In this document: positions 41,070 through 51,140 of the stretch, piece by piece
Layout of the letters: each line of letters starts with the position of its first letter
How positions within the stretch are numbered: the first letter of the stretch is position 1
NCBI GenBank assembly: GCA_947442105.1
Contig: CANEVH010000002.1
Span: 1-64,000 of the forward strand
Direction of reading: 5' to 3'
Origin: Comamonadaceae bacterium
Lineage (GTDB): Bacteria > Pseudomonadota > Gammaproteobacteria > Burkholderiales > Burkholderiaceae_C
DNA length: 64,000 nt
The notes under the pieces: generated by a model
The model's database searches: none
What the model saw: only the letters and a program-made list of their open reading frames with translations
What the model was told of the DNA's origin: nothing
Position numbers and translations under genes: made by a program

Positions 41070-43067
41070 ATGAAACAACACACTCCACCACGGGGCCTGT
41101 GGGCCCAGCGCAGCGCGCGGGCTGCCACTGGCCTTGCGCTTTTGACCATGCTACTGGCCTGCGGCAAGCCAGCCGATCTCGCGGTAGCCGAGGGTGACGC
41201 CCGCCCCAGCACCCTGGCTCTCAACGCCCAGGTTGCACAAAGCCTTCCGCTCAGCCAGCGCCAAGATTTTGAGGACGCCCAACGCGGCTTTATCGCCAAA
41301 CCCACGGGCAAGCTGCTGGCGGCTGACGGCACTGTGCTTAACGACTTTGACGCCTACGGCTTTTTGGCCGGCGCGGCACCCGCCACTGCCAACCCCAGCC
41401 TGTGGCGCCATGCGCAGCTCAACGCAAATATCGGTCTGTACAAGGTGATGGACGGCGTCTACCAATTGCGCGGCTTTGACATCGCCAACCTCACGCTGAT
41501 TGAAGGCAAGACCGGCTGGATCGTGGTGGACACGCTCACCTCGCGCGAGTCCGCCGCCGCAGCCATGGCTTTTGCCGAAAAGCACCTGGGCAAAAAACCG
41601 GTGTCGGCGCTGATCTTCACGCATGCCCACGTCGACCACTTTGGCGGCGCGCTGGGCGTCATCTCGGCGCAAGAAGTGGCCCAGCGCAAGGTGCCGGTGG
41701 TGGCACCCGCGGGCTTTATGGAAGAGGCCACCAGTGAAAACGTGCTCGTGGGCACCGGCATGGGCCGGCGCTCGGTCTACCAGTTTGGCCGCGACTTGCC
41801 ACGCTCAGCGCGGGGCAACCTGGACACCGGCCTGGGCAAAGATGTGGTCTACGGCGCTGTGGGTGTGATCGCGCCCAACTGGCTGATTTACCAGGCCAGC
41901 CAGCCCATGCAACTCGACGGCGTGGACTTTGTGTTCCACAACGTGCCCGACGCCGAATGCCCGGCGGAGCTGACCTTTAGCATCCCCAGCAAAAAGCTCT
42001 ATGACGGCGCCGAGAACCTGTCGCACACCATGCACAACCTGCTGCCCATTCGCGGTGCCAAGGTGCGCGACGCGCTGCGCTGGGCCAACTACATGGACCA
42101 GGCGCTGGAGCAAACCCAAGACACCGAAGTGTTTATCGCCTCCCACCACTGGCCCATTTGGGGCAATGCCCGCGGGCAGGAGCTGATCACCAAGCACCGG
42201 GACGTTTACAAATACACCCACGACCAGACGGTGCGTCTGATCAACGCGGGCTACACCCCGCGCGAGATTGCCGAGATGGTGAAACTGCCCGCGTCGCTGG
42301 CCGACTATTTTGGCGCGCGCGGCTACTACGGCGACCTGCGCCACAACGTGAAGGCGGTTTACCAGTTCTACATGGGCTTTTACGACGGCAACCCGGCCAA
42401 CCTCAACCCCCTGCCCCCCACCGAATCGGCCAAGCGCTACCTAGCCCTTGTGGGCGGCGCGGACAAGGCCGTGGCTGCTGCGCAGGCGGCCTATGACAAA
42501 GGCGACTACCGCTGGGCCGCCGAGCTGCTCAACCACGCGGTGCTGGGCGACCCGTCCAGCCCAGCGGCCAAAACGCTGCTGGCGCAGACCTACGAGCAAA
42601 TGGGCTACGCCGCAGAGGCTGCCACCTGGCGCAACGCCTACCTCACCGGTGCCCAAGAGCTGCGCCAGGGCCCGCCAGCCACGGGCGTGTCAAAGGCCGC
42701 CGTGATCGACCTGCTGCTGCAAACGCCCACCGAGCGCTTTTTGGAAGCCATGGCCGCCAGCCTGGACGGCCCAGCCGCTGCAGGCAAAGACCTCAGGATC
42801 AACCTGGTGCTTACCGACCAAAAAGAAAGCTATGTACTGTGGCTAGAAAACGCGGTGCTGCACTTCAAGCGCGGCACGGCCCCAGACGCCAACGCCACGC
42901 TCACGCTCACCAAGCCCATTTTTGTGAAGATGATTGCGGGCACTGCGGGCGTGAAAGACACGCTGCTGAGCGACGCGCTGCAGGTTAAAGGCAGCACCAT
43001 TGACCTGGTGCGCTTCTTTGGCTTGCTAGACAAGGCCTCTGGAGTGTTTCCGGTGGTCACGCGCTAG
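41070..43067 (+). CDS. Alkyl sulfatase (SdsA-like, metallo-beta-lactamase fold)
   Basis: ALIFTHAHVDHFGGALGVIS; GAENLSHTMHNLLPIRGAKVRDALRWANYMDQAL; SHHWPIWGN; N-terminal lipobox-like LLACGK. Confidence 0.9.
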   Translation: MKQHTPPRGLWAQRSARAATGLALLTMLLACGKPADLAVAEGDARPSTLALNAQVAQSLPLSQRQDFEDAQRGFIAKPTGKLLAADGTVLNDFDAYGFLAGAAPATANPSLWRHAQLNANIGLYKVMDGVYQLRGFDIANLTLIEGKTGWIVVDTLTSRESAAAAMAFAEKHLGKKPVSALIFTHAHVDHFGGALGVISAQEVAQRKVPVVAPAGFMEEATSENVLVGTGMGRRSVYQFGRDLPRSARGNLDTGLGKDVVYGAVGVIAPNWLIYQASQPMQLDGVDFVFHNVPDAECPAELTFSIPSKKLYDGAENLSHTMHNLLPIRGAKVRDALRWANYMDQALEQTQDTEVFIASHHWPIWGNARGQELITKHRDVYKYTHDQTVRLINAGYTPREIAEMVKLPASLADYFGARGYYGDLRHNVKAVYQFYMGFYDGNPANLNPLPPTESAKRYLALVGGADKAVAAAQAAYDKGDYRWAAELLNHAVLGDPSSPAAKTLLAQTYEQMGYAAEAATWRNAYLTGAQELRQGPPATGVSKAAVIDLLLQTPTERFLEAMAASLDGPAAAGKDLRINLVLTDQKESYVLWLENAVLHFKRGTAPDANATLTLTKPIFVKMIAGTAGVKDTLLSDALQVKGSTIDLVRFFGLLDKASGVFPVVTR

Positions 43068-43128
43068 CGCGAAAGTGAGGGGCCGGCGTTGCGCATATCG
43101 CTTGGCAGGCCAGCCCCTGGGTCACGCC

Positions 43129-43797
43129 CTAGTCCTTGCCGTAGTTCGGCGAGCGGGGGCCGTAGAGCAAGCCGTTGTTGGGCACGCCGGTTGCCAGCAG
43201 GCGCTCGGTGGCCGTGCCTGCATAGCGATGGCTGTCGTCAAAAGTGCTGGCCAACACCTGCTTGACGATGGCTGAAATCAAGACACCCGCCAAGCCGCCT
43301 TGCTGTTGTTGCTCGCCTTCTTTGCTCGATGCCTGTGCCGCGCCCTGCCACAGGGTGGCTCCGGTTTTCAGGTCCAGCAGCTTGCCTTCTACCTGTACCA
43401 GCGTTTCGCTGTTGATCACGGTATAGCTGGTGCCGAACTTGTTGACGGTGATGTAGAAGGCCGCATCCGCCCCAAAAATCTCGCGCAATTTTCCAGCAGA
43501 CGTTTGGTGCATGTCTGACGGCTGGGTCATGCCGTTTTCTTTGAACGCCTTGGACACCAGACTGACCGGCATCACGTAGTAGCCGGCTTCCGCCAAGGGT
43601 TTGGTCGCCGCAGACAACACGCTGTTGCTGGCGGTGACGTCCGGCGAATTGTTCAGCGGTGGCAAGACCAAAATGGATTGCGGGCGGCTGGCTTTGTAGG
43701 CCGAGTAGTCAAAAGGCTGGGTTTTGGTCGCACAAGCACCCAACAAAAGAAGTGCGACTGCGGCAGTCGCCAGTTTGAGAATGGCAATATTTTTCAT
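43129..43797 (-). CDS. DUF799 (GNA1162-like) lipoprotein
   Basis: Lipobox LLLGACAT; RPQSILVLPPLNNSPDVTASNSVLSAATKPLAEAGYYVMPV. Confidence 0.82.
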   Translation of the reverse strand: MKNIAILKLATAAVALLLLGACATKTQPFDYSAYKASRPQSILVLPPLNNSPDVTASNSVLSAATKPLAEAGYYVMPVSLVSKAFKENGMTQPSDMHQTSAGKLREIFGADAAFYITVNKFGTSYTVINSETLVQVEGKLLDLKTGATLWQGAAQASSKEGEQQQQGGLAGVLISAIVKQVLASTFDDSHRYAGTATERLLATGVPNNGLLYGPRSPNYGKD

Positions 43798-43804
43798 ACA
43801 AAAC

Positions 43805-44161
43805 TCACTTTTTAAAGTTGCGCAAAAGAAAGTCCATGAAGGTCTGAGATTCAGGGAACTTGCTTTTTTCTAAGCTCACTTGCTGGGCAAACTTGTCCAA
43901 GTCCCCCTGCTCGCCATACAAAAGCCCCAGGTGCGCGTGGTATCCCGGTGGCACCGCAAGACCGGAGGTTTGAATCTTTTGCAAGTCTTCCTCCATTTTC
44001 TGCTTCTGCGCGTCAGGGCTCAAACTATTGGCCCGAAAATAGGCATCCAGGTTGGCCTGGTATCCCTGCCAGCTATACAGCGGTGGTGGTTTGTTGGCAC
44101 ATGCCGTCAGGGCTAAAAATAATCCCAGGGCAGCGGCAAAACGGAAGAATTTATTTAACAT
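43805..44161 (-). CDS. DUF4810-type lipoprotein
   Basis: Lipobox LALTACAN; PPPLYSWQGYQANLDAYFRANSLSPDAQKQKMEEDLQKIQ. Confidence 0.75.
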   Translation of the reverse strand: MLNKFFRFAAALGLFLALTACANKPPPLYSWQGYQANLDAYFRANSLSPDAQKQKMEEDLQKIQTSGLAVPPGYHAHLGLLYGEQGDLDKFAQQVSLEKSKFPESQTFMDFLLRNFKK

Positions 44162-44194
44162 GAATATTCCTTTTTTTAAAATTGGGGGCACCGG

Positions 44195-44869
44195 TCAGAG
44201 ACCCGGCTTCCATGCGCCACTGTCAACGCCGTTGACCAAGTTATTTACCGCCTCGCGAATCGCCAAATCAAGCACCTTGCCATTCAACGTGGAGTCGTAA
44301 CTCGCCGTTCCCCCAAAACCGATAACCTCACGCTCTGACAAACTGTATTCCCCCGCGCCCTGCGCAGAGAAAACCACCTCCGATGTCAGCGTGTTCACGA
44401 TATTGAGGTTGACCTTGGCGTACGCAATTTGCGTTTTGCCACGGCCCAAAATGCCAAACAATTGTCTGTCGCCCACGTCCTTGCGGCCAAACTCCGTAAC
44501 GTCGCCGGTCACGACAAAATCCGCACCCTTGAGGTTTTGCGCCTTTTTCGACAGGCCGGCCTCTTCTTTAATCTCGGTAATATTGCCTCGGTCCAGCACC
44601 GTAAAGCGGCGGCTTTGCTGCAAATGGGTTACCAATATGGTTTGAGCCTGTCCGCCTAGGCGATCCACGCCATCAGAAAATATGCCGCGCAAAAAGGACG
44701 AGCGGTTGTCAAACTTGCCCACCGAAATGGGCGTGCGCGGTCCGCTGTAAGACTGACCGGCAGACTCGACTTTTTGCACTGCCAAGGTGCGCGATTCTTC
44801 TTGGTGGGCGCAAGCGCCCAACAAAACAACTGGTATTGCCAGGTAAGACAAATAAAACGATTTTTTCAT
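44195..44869 (-). CDS. CsgG/HfaB family lipoprotein
   Basis: Lipobox VVLLGACAH; ISVGKFDNRSSF...TILVTHLQQSRRFTVLDRGNITEIKEE; GKTQIAYAKVNLNIVNTLTSEVVFSAQGAGEYSLSEREVIGFGGTASYDSTLNGKVLDLAIREAVNNLV. Confidence 0.85.
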   Translation of the reverse strand: MKKSFYLSYLAIPVVLLGACAHQEESRTLAVQKVESAGQSYSGPRTPISVGKFDNRSSFLRGIFSDGVDRLGGQAQTILVTHLQQSRRFTVLDRGNITEIKEEAGLSKKAQNLKGADFVVTGDVTEFGRKDVGDRQLFGILGRGKTQIAYAKVNLNIVNTLTSEVVFSAQGAGEYSLSEREVIGFGGTASYDSTLNGKVLDLAIREAVNNLVNGVDSGAWKPGL

Positions 44870-45596
44870 AGTAAATCAATTAATAAATAGGATTTCAAGG
44901 TCCTTGTGCTGCCTCACGCCCTGCTGCGCCAGTGAGATTACAAGTGCATGATTTATACCGCTATTACTGATGGTTTTTGAATCGAGGTGGCAAACTGTAA
45001 TAATTTTCTCGAAAGTAAGAAGATGCAGCGCACTCGCCGCTGTGCACGGTGGGCGGCAAATCGGTTGAAATCGGCGGGCAGTGGCGAAACGCAGCCAAGC
45101 GCGACCCGAACACCGCCAGCACCGGGCGTGATGCCCAAGCGGGCAAAGTGCGCCGACACCCGAGCACGGTCCGCATGTCTCCGCTTGCCATTGACGACCT
45201 AAAACCATTGCCAATGTCTGCTTCCCACTGAATTACCACGATACCCGTCAGTGCCTGTGCGCGCGATAGTCAAAGTGGTGTCGGCGTGAGATTGCAATAT
45301 GCGTTTGGAACGAAAATTGGTAGGCGACTGACTGAGAACGGCGGCAGCGCTGCCTATTTCAGCCGCATTGCGGCATTACTAGGCGTTTTAGGTCAGCTCC
45401 CAGTTGAAGTAATGGGCACTGGAATTGCAATTACTTCGGTGGCGACTTTGTCTTTTTGTTTTTCTTTTTTTGGCCTAATGCAAAATCACGTAAGTTCTTG
45501 ATGTCAAATGAGTTTTAAAATTTTCGCTAACGTGTGACCTTACAGCGTGCCGGAGATATCTGGTGGTTTGCGGGCTACATAAAAGAGGCTTCACAC

Positions 45597-46235
45597 ATGC
45601 AACTCCTTACACACGCGGCCGTCCTGAATGCAATGAGCCCGAGTCCGTGGGACTTTAGCAACCGACTCCTCTATGAGCTATGCGCAAACCATCCAGCGCA
45701 TTCAAATACCGGCGAGGTCCTGGCCAAGATTCTTCTGATCGGCCGCGTATACGCCGCTGCAATCGAACGGCGCAGAACGACGACCGATGAGGATCAGAAC
45801 GACGACTACTACATCAGCAATGTAGCGCCAGCGATCCAAAAATCCCCCATGGACGAGTGGCTCCAAGAAGCCAGAATCGCCGTCCCAGGCACTCCAGGAG
45901 GCTTTGCAACTCTGGTTGCAATCCACAGCAACGTGACTAACCTGTTCAGAAAGATCAGCGGACTAGAAAAGCGCTCTTTGGCATCGAAGTATCTCCATTT
46001 TCATGTGCCGAGACTCTTCTACATCTTTGACTCACGCGCAGTCAAAGCAATGCAACATTTCTCCAGCTTGCTTCCCAGGGCATCACGCTCGGAAGGTGCC
46101 GGGGACAATGAGTACCGGAAGTTCGCAGAGAAGTGCGCGCATCTCACCGCATTCTGCAGGCGCGAATTCGACCTTATTCCACTTCCGCGGCACATCGACA
46201 ATCTACTCCTCGCGACGCACGCCAGTGAAACCTAA
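45597..46235 (+). CDS. Uncharacterised protein co-transcribed with the MmeI-like gene
   Basis: MQLLTHAAVLNAMSPSPWDFSNRLLYELCANHP...SLASKYLHFHVPRLFYIFDSRA; its stop overlaps the GTG start of the next gene. Confidence 0.7.
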   Translation: MQLLTHAAVLNAMSPSPWDFSNRLLYELCANHPAHSNTGEVLAKILLIGRVYAAAIERRRTTTDEDQNDDYYISNVAPAIQKSPMDEWLQEARIAVPGTPGGFATLVAIHSNVTNLFRKISGLEKRSLASKYLHFHVPRLFYIFDSRAVKAMQHFSSLLPRASRSEGAGDNEYRKFAEKCAHLTAFCRREFDLIPLPRHIDNLLLATHASET

Positions 46236-49200
46236 CACCCTGGTCCAATCCTTCATAGCGCGCTGGCAGGGCGTCACCGCCAGCGAGCTGGCCACGGCAC
46301 AAAGCTTTGTGCTGGACTTTTGCGACGCGCTTGGCGTGCCCAAGCCGCACCCCACCCCGGCGCAAGACTATATGTTTGAGCGCCCCGTCACCTTTGTGCA
46401 CGGCGACGGCGCCACCAGTGCCGGGCGCATTGACTGCTACCGCCGGGGCCACTTTGTCCTAGAGGCCAAAAAGCTCAAAGCGGGCGCCCATACCAAGGGC
46501 TTTGACGACGGCCTGTTGCGCGCGCGCAGCCAGGGCGAGGCCTATGCCCGCGCCCTGCCGGTGGCAGAAGGCCGGCCGCCCTTTGTGCTGGTGGTGGACG
46601 TGGGCACGGTTATCGAGGTCTATGCCGAATTCAGCCGCAGCGGCGGCACCTACATTCCTTTTCCCGACCCCCGCAGCCACCGCATCGCCCTGGCCGACCT
46701 GGTGCGGCCCGACATAACGCAGCGCCTGCGCCAGATCTGGACCGACCCCGACAGCCTCAACCCCGCGCGCATCAGCGCCCAGGTCACGCGCGAGGTGTCA
46801 GAGCGCCTGGCGCTCCTCGCCCGCTCCTTGGAGCAAGGTGGCCACGCCCCCCAGCAAGTGGCCGCCTACCTCACGCGCTGCCTGTTTTGCATGTTTGCCG
46901 AAGACGTGGCGCTCTTGCCCCCCGGTGCGTTCTTGGGCCTGCTGCAAACCCACCGCCAAGACCCGGTGGCGCTACAGCACATGCTGCGCATCTTGTGGGC
47001 CGATATGGACGTGGGCGGCTTTTCTGCCGCCCTGGCCAAGCCGGTGCTTAAGTTCAACGGCACGCTGTTCAAGGGCGCGGGCGCCAAGGGCTACAGCCTG
47101 CTGCTCACCACCGCGCAGATTGATCTGCTGATCTTGGCCGCGCAAGCCAACTGGCGCGAGGTGGAGCCCGCCATCTTTGGCACGCTGCTGGAGCGCGCGC
47201 TCGACCCCACCGAGCGCCACGCCCTGGGCGCCCACTACACGCCGCGCGCCTATGTGGAGCGCCTGGTCTTGCCCACCGTCATGGAGCCACTGCGCGCGCA
47301 GTGGGGCAATGTGCAGGCCGCAGCCCTGCTGCTGGCCCACGAGGCCGCTGCGCTGGAAGCCCACCCGCCCACCGTCGCCAGCAAAAAAGACTTCCCCGCC
47401 CTGGACCGCCACGCCGCCGCCGTGCGGGCCAAGTGGCAAGAGGCCCGCCAGCAGGTCAAAGACTTTCACCACCGCCTGTGCAGCCTGCGCGTGCTCGACC
47501 CCGCCTGCGGCAGCGCCAACTTCTTGTACGTCACGCTGGAACACCTCAAGCGTCTGGAGGGCGAGGTGCTCAACCAGCTCAGCGCTCTGGGCGACACCCA
47601 AGAGGCCCTGGACCTGGGCATTGAGACCGTCACCCTGCGGCAGCTGCGCGGCATTGAACTCAACGAACGCGCCGCCGCCCTGGCCGAACTGGTGCTGTGG
47701 ATTGGCTTTTTGCAGTGGCACATCCGCGCCTTTGGCAATAGCAGCGTGGCCGAACCCGTGGTGCACGACTACGGCAACATCGAGCACCGCGACGCCGTGC
47801 TGGCCTACGACCGCCTGGAGCCGCTGACCGACGCCGCCGGCCACCCGGTGCTGCGCTGGGACGGCGTCACCACCAAAACCCACCCCGCCACCGGCCAGCA
47901 AGTGCCCGACGAAACAGCGCAAGTAGCGCAGTGGCGCTACGTCAACCCCCGCCCGGCGCAGTGGCCGACGGCCGACTTTATTGTGGGCAACCCGCCCTTT
48001 ATTGGCGCCGGTGCCATGCGCGGCGCCCTGGGCGAGGGCTATGTGGACGCGCTGCGCGGCGTCTGGCCCAAGGTGCCCGAGAGCGCGGACTTTGTCATGT
48101 ATTGGTGGCACCGCGCCGCCGAACTGGTGGGCGCGGGCCAGGCAGAGCGCTTTGGCCTGATCACCACCAACAGCCTGCGCCAAACCTTTAACCGACGCGT
48201 GGTGCAACTGGCCCTGGACCAGGGCCTGAGCCTGCGCTTTGCCGTGCCCGACCACCCCTGGGTGGACGGCGCCAACGGCGCTGCGGTGCGCATCGCCATG
48301 ACCGTGGCCAGCGCCACCCAGGCCGAGGGCAGCTTGTTCACCGTCACCCAAGAACAATCCCGCGACTACGGCGAAGTGCAGGTGGACATGGCGCAAAGCC
48401 AAGGCCTGATTTATGCCGACCTGCGCATTGGGGCGAATGTGGCGGCTGCAAAACCCATGCGTGCGAACCTGGGCATGAGCAACCGAGGGGTGCAGCTCTT
48501 CGGCGCTGGTTTTATCGTGACCCCGGAAGAAGCTGAACGAATGGGCCTAGGCACCATCGCAGGCCTTGAAAAGCACATCCGCGTCTATCGCAATGGACGC
48601 GACCTGACCAGCACCCCGCGTGGTGTGATGGTGATTGATCTGTTTGGCCTAGATGCCGACGCGGTGCGCAGCCGGTTCCCAGCGGTGTACCAATGGCTGG
48701 CCGAGCGTGTCAAACCCGAGCGAGACGCAAAAGGCCAGTCCAAGGACGGTGCGGGATACGCCAAGCTCTGGTGGCTGCACGGCAAACCGCGCCAGGAAAT
48801 GCGCAAACAACTCAAAGCGCTACCGCGCTACATCGCCACGGTAGAAACCGCCAAGCACCGCGTGTTCCAGTTTTTGGACATAAATGTGCTGCCGGACAAC
48901 AAACTGGTAGCTATTGCGCTGAGCGACGCGCTCCATCTCGGGGTTTTGTCCAGCAGGGTGCATGGCGCCTGGGCTTTGGCGGCGGGCAGCTGGTTGGGCG
49001 TTGGCAATGATCCGGTCTACGTCAAATCACGCTGCTTTGAAGCCTTCCCCTTCCCCGACGACGACACCGGCCTTAGCCCCGCATTGGCCGAGCGCATTCG
49101 CAGCCTGGCAGAGCAGCTCGACGCCCACCGCAAGGCCCGCCAGGCGGCGCACAGCACCGTCACCATCACCGGCATGTACAACGTGCTGGACAAACTGCGC

Positions 49201-49800
49201 AGCGGCGCTGCCCTGAGCGCTGCCGACCGCACCATGAACGCCGCCGCTCTGGTGGGCGTGCTGCAAAGCCTGCACGACGAACTGGACGCCGCCGTTTTGG
49301 CCGCCTACGGCTGGTCCGACCTGGCATTACCCGCTGACCTGGACGCCTTGCTGCTGCGCCTGGTGGACCTCAACACCCGGCGCGCCCGCGACGAAGCGAC
49401 CGGCACCGTGCGCTACCTGCGCCCCGACTTTCAGCTAGGCACTGGCCAGGGTGAACAAACCACCATCGACGAAGGCCCCGACACCCCCGCTGATGCCGAC
49501 GCCAATGGCGATTCCGCCCACGCCGCCGCTGGTGTCGATGCGCAGGGCGGCGGCCAGCGCGCAGCAAGCGCGGCGCTAGTCCCAGCGAAAGCCTGGCCCA
49601 GCGGACTGGCAGACCAGATCAAGGCTGTAGCCGACGCCCTGGCCACCGCCGGCACCAGCCAGAGCCTGGACGCCATAGCCGCACGCTTCAGCGGCCGTGG
49701 CCGCTGGCGCGAGCGCCTGCCCACCATCCTGGACGCCCTGGTGGCATTGGGCCGCGCCCGTATGGTCGATGGCAGGGGCTGGGTGGACGCGGGCCGGTGA
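46225..49800 (+). CDS. MmeI-like (type IIL/IIG) restriction-methyltransferase fusion
   Basis: N-terminal nuclease-like GRIDCYRRGHFVLEAKKLKAG; motif I LDPACGSANFLYV; motif IV IVGNPPFIGA; GAHYTP; C-terminal wHTH-like tail IAARFSGRGRWRERLPTILDALVALGRARMVDGRGW. Confidence 0.85.
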   Translation: MKPNTLVQSFIARWQGVTASELATAQSFVLDFCDALGVPKPHPTPAQDYMFERPVTFVHGDGATSAGRIDCYRRGHFVLEAKKLKAGAHTKGFDDGLLRARSQGEAYARALPVAEGRPPFVLVVDVGTVIEVYAEFSRSGGTYIPFPDPRSHRIALADLVRPDITQRLRQIWTDPDSLNPARISAQVTREVSERLALLARSLEQGGHAPQQVAAYLTRCLFCMFAEDVALLPPGAFLGLLQTHRQDPVALQHMLRILWADMDVGGFSAALAKPVLKFNGTLFKGAGAKGYSLLLTTAQIDLLILAAQANWREVEPAIFGTLLERALDPTERHALGAHYTPRAYVERLVLPTVMEPLRAQWGNVQAAALLLAHEAAALEAHPPTVASKKDFPALDRHAAAVRAKWQEARQQVKDFHHRLCSLRVLDPACGSANFLYVTLEHLKRLEGEVLNQLSALGDTQEALDLGIETVTLRQLRGIELNERAAALAELVLWIGFLQWHIRAFGNSSVAEPVVHDYGNIEHRDAVLAYDRLEPLTDAAGHPVLRWDGVTTKTHPATGQQVPDETAQVAQWRYVNPRPAQWPTADFIVGNPPFIGAGAMRGALGEGYVDALRGVWPKVPESADFVMYWWHRAAELVGAGQAERFGLITTNSLRQTFNRRVVQLALDQGLSLRFAVPDHPWVDGANGAAVRIAMTVASATQAEGSLFTVTQEQSRDYGEVQVDMAQSQGLIYADLRIGANVAAAKPMRANLGMSNRGVQLFGAGFIVTPEEAERMGLGTIAGLEKHIRVYRNGRDLTSTPRGVMVIDLFGLDADAVRSRFPAVYQWLAERVKPERDAKGQSKDGAGYAKLWWLHGKPRQEMRKQLKALPRYIATVETAKHRVFQFLDINVLPDNKLVAIALSDALHLGVLSSRVHGAWALAAGSWLGVGNDPVYVKSRCFEAFPFPDDDTGLSPALAERIRSLAEQLDAHRKARQAAHSTVTITGMYNVLDKLRSGAALSAADRTMNAAALVGVLQSLHDELDAAVLAAYGWSDLALPADLDALLLRLVDLNTRRARDEATGTVRYLRPDFQLGTGQGEQTTIDEGPDTPADADANGDSAHAAAGVDAQGGGQRAASAALVPAKAWPSGLADQIKAVADALATAGTSQSLDAIAARFSGRGRWRERLPTILDALVALGRARMVDGRGWVDAGR

Positions 49801-49976
49801 TTTACGCCATGCCCCCAAAGGGCGAGAAATCCACCGAGCGGGGGAAACTACCTTTGGCAGCGCTACCGCTAGCGGGGCATGCGCCACGCTCCAAGCCACG
49901 GGGCCACCCCACTCAAGCGCAATTCGCCTTTGGCTTTTGAAGCGCCCCCAAAGTCCCGCGCTTAGTGGGTCTTTTC

Positions 49977-50015
49977 GCCATAAATTTGGGCGTGGATGGC
50001 CGTAAATGGCCGTAA
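49977..50015. repeat. 10-bp repeat motif (atggccgtaa x2 plus cgccataaat) at the 3' side of fic
   Basis: cgccataaatttgggcgtggatggccgtaaatggccgtaa; about 20 bp beyond the fic stop. Confidence 0.8.
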
Positions 50016-50034
50016 ATTCCTGTCAGTGTCCGTT

Positions 50035-51090
50035 TCACTGGCCAGATGCCACATACCAGGTGCCACGACCGACACCATGTTTGACCAAGTGGCCATCGCT
50101 GGCAAGTTTGGCCAAGTGTGCTTTGATGGTGGCTCGCTTTGCGCCTGTTTGTTGCTCGGCTTGCAGGGTGGTGAGTCTGCCGTGTTCTCGCGCCAGGGCA
50201 AGCAGGTCAGCGGAGAGTTTGGGCAAGCGCTGGGAGAGCATTTTTTCTCGCTCGACCTTCTCACCAAGGCGTTTGACTTGGGACGCCAGCGATGAGAGAA
50301 AAAACACCATCCACGGTTGCCAGTTGGGGCTATGGGTGCGAATCGTGCCTTGGGTCTGGCGCAGAGCGATGTAGTACCCGCTTTTGTTTTGTTCGATGAT
50401 GCTTTCCAGAGAGCTGTACGGCACGTAGCTATAGCCGAACTGGAGCATGAGCAGGGTGGTCAAGATGCGTGATAAGCGTCCATTGCCGTCCTCAAACGGG
50501 TGAATCTCCAGGAAGACCACCACAAAAATGGCCACGATGAGCAAGGGATGCAAGGTTTTGTTGTCTCGGGCATGGCGTACCCACTCGACCAGTTCTTGCA
50601 TGAGGCCAGGCGTATCAAACGGGGTGGCTGTCTGGAAGACCACCGCCACCTGTTCGCCCTTCTCATTGAAAGCGGCCACATTATTCGAGACCTTTTTGTA
50701 CCTGCCACGATGGTGGTCATCTTTGCTACTGTGGTGGAGCAAATCGCGGTGCAGTTGCTGAATATGGTTTTCGTTGAAGGCGATGTGCTCCCAAGACGCG
50801 AAAAGCAGCTCCATCACTTCGGCATAGCCCGCTACTTCCTGTTCGTCGCGGGTAGTGAACTTTTTGACCTTGATGTTCGAGAGCAGAGCATCGACTTCGG
50901 CATTGGTCAGCTTGCTGCCCTCGATGCGCGTTGATGAAGCCACGCTTTCAATGGTGGCCACGCGCCGCAGCGCCAATAGTCTTTCTGGAGCCAATGAACC
51001 CAGCGCCCGCCATGCCCCTTTGAACTCGTCTATTTGCGCAACGAGCGCCAAGACATCGGGCGTGATGGTGATGTTGTCAGTGTGGAGCAT
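50035..51090 (-). CDS. Fic family protein with C-terminal winged helix
   Basis: Fic motif HPFEDGNGRLSR; inhibitory-helix-like SVASSTRIEGSKLTN; C-terminal LTTLQAEQQTGAKRATIKAHLAKLASDGHLVKHGVGRGTWYV. Confidence 0.92.
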   Translation of the reverse strand: MLHTDNITITPDVLALVAQIDEFKGAWRALGSLAPERLLALRRVATIESVASSTRIEGSKLTNAEVDALLSNIKVKKFTTRDEQEVAGYAEVMELLFASWEHIAFNENHIQQLHRDLLHHSSKDDHHRGRYKKVSNNVAAFNEKGEQVAVVFQTATPFDTPGLMQELVEWVRHARDNKTLHPLLIVAIFVVVFLEIHPFEDGNGRLSRILTTLLMLQFGYSYVPYSSLESIIEQNKSGYYIALRQTQGTIRTHSPNWQPWMVFFLSSLASQVKRLGEKVEREKMLSQRLPKLSADLLALAREHGRLTTLQAEQQTGAKRATIKAHLAKLASDGHLVKHGVGRGTWYVASGQ

Positions 51091-51140
51091 GGCCGCAAAT
51101 ATAGCCATAAATAGCCATAAATAGCCGTAAATGGCCATAA
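51091..51140. repeat. 10-bp tandem repeats (atRgccRtaa, about 4.5 copies) immediately upstream of the fic start
   Basis: ggccgcaaat atagccataa atagccataa atagccgtaa atggccataa, exact 10-bp period. Confidence 0.9.

Noticed and set aside
46972-48402. 476-aa minus-strand ORF opposite the MmeI-like gene
   Set aside because: Shadow ORF; DNA methyltransferase motifs are on the plus strand.
49805-49900. Inverted arms ccatgcccc / ggggcatg after the MmeI-like gene as mobile-element ends
   Set aside because: Short arms with no transposase or target duplication seen; probably only a structured 3' region.
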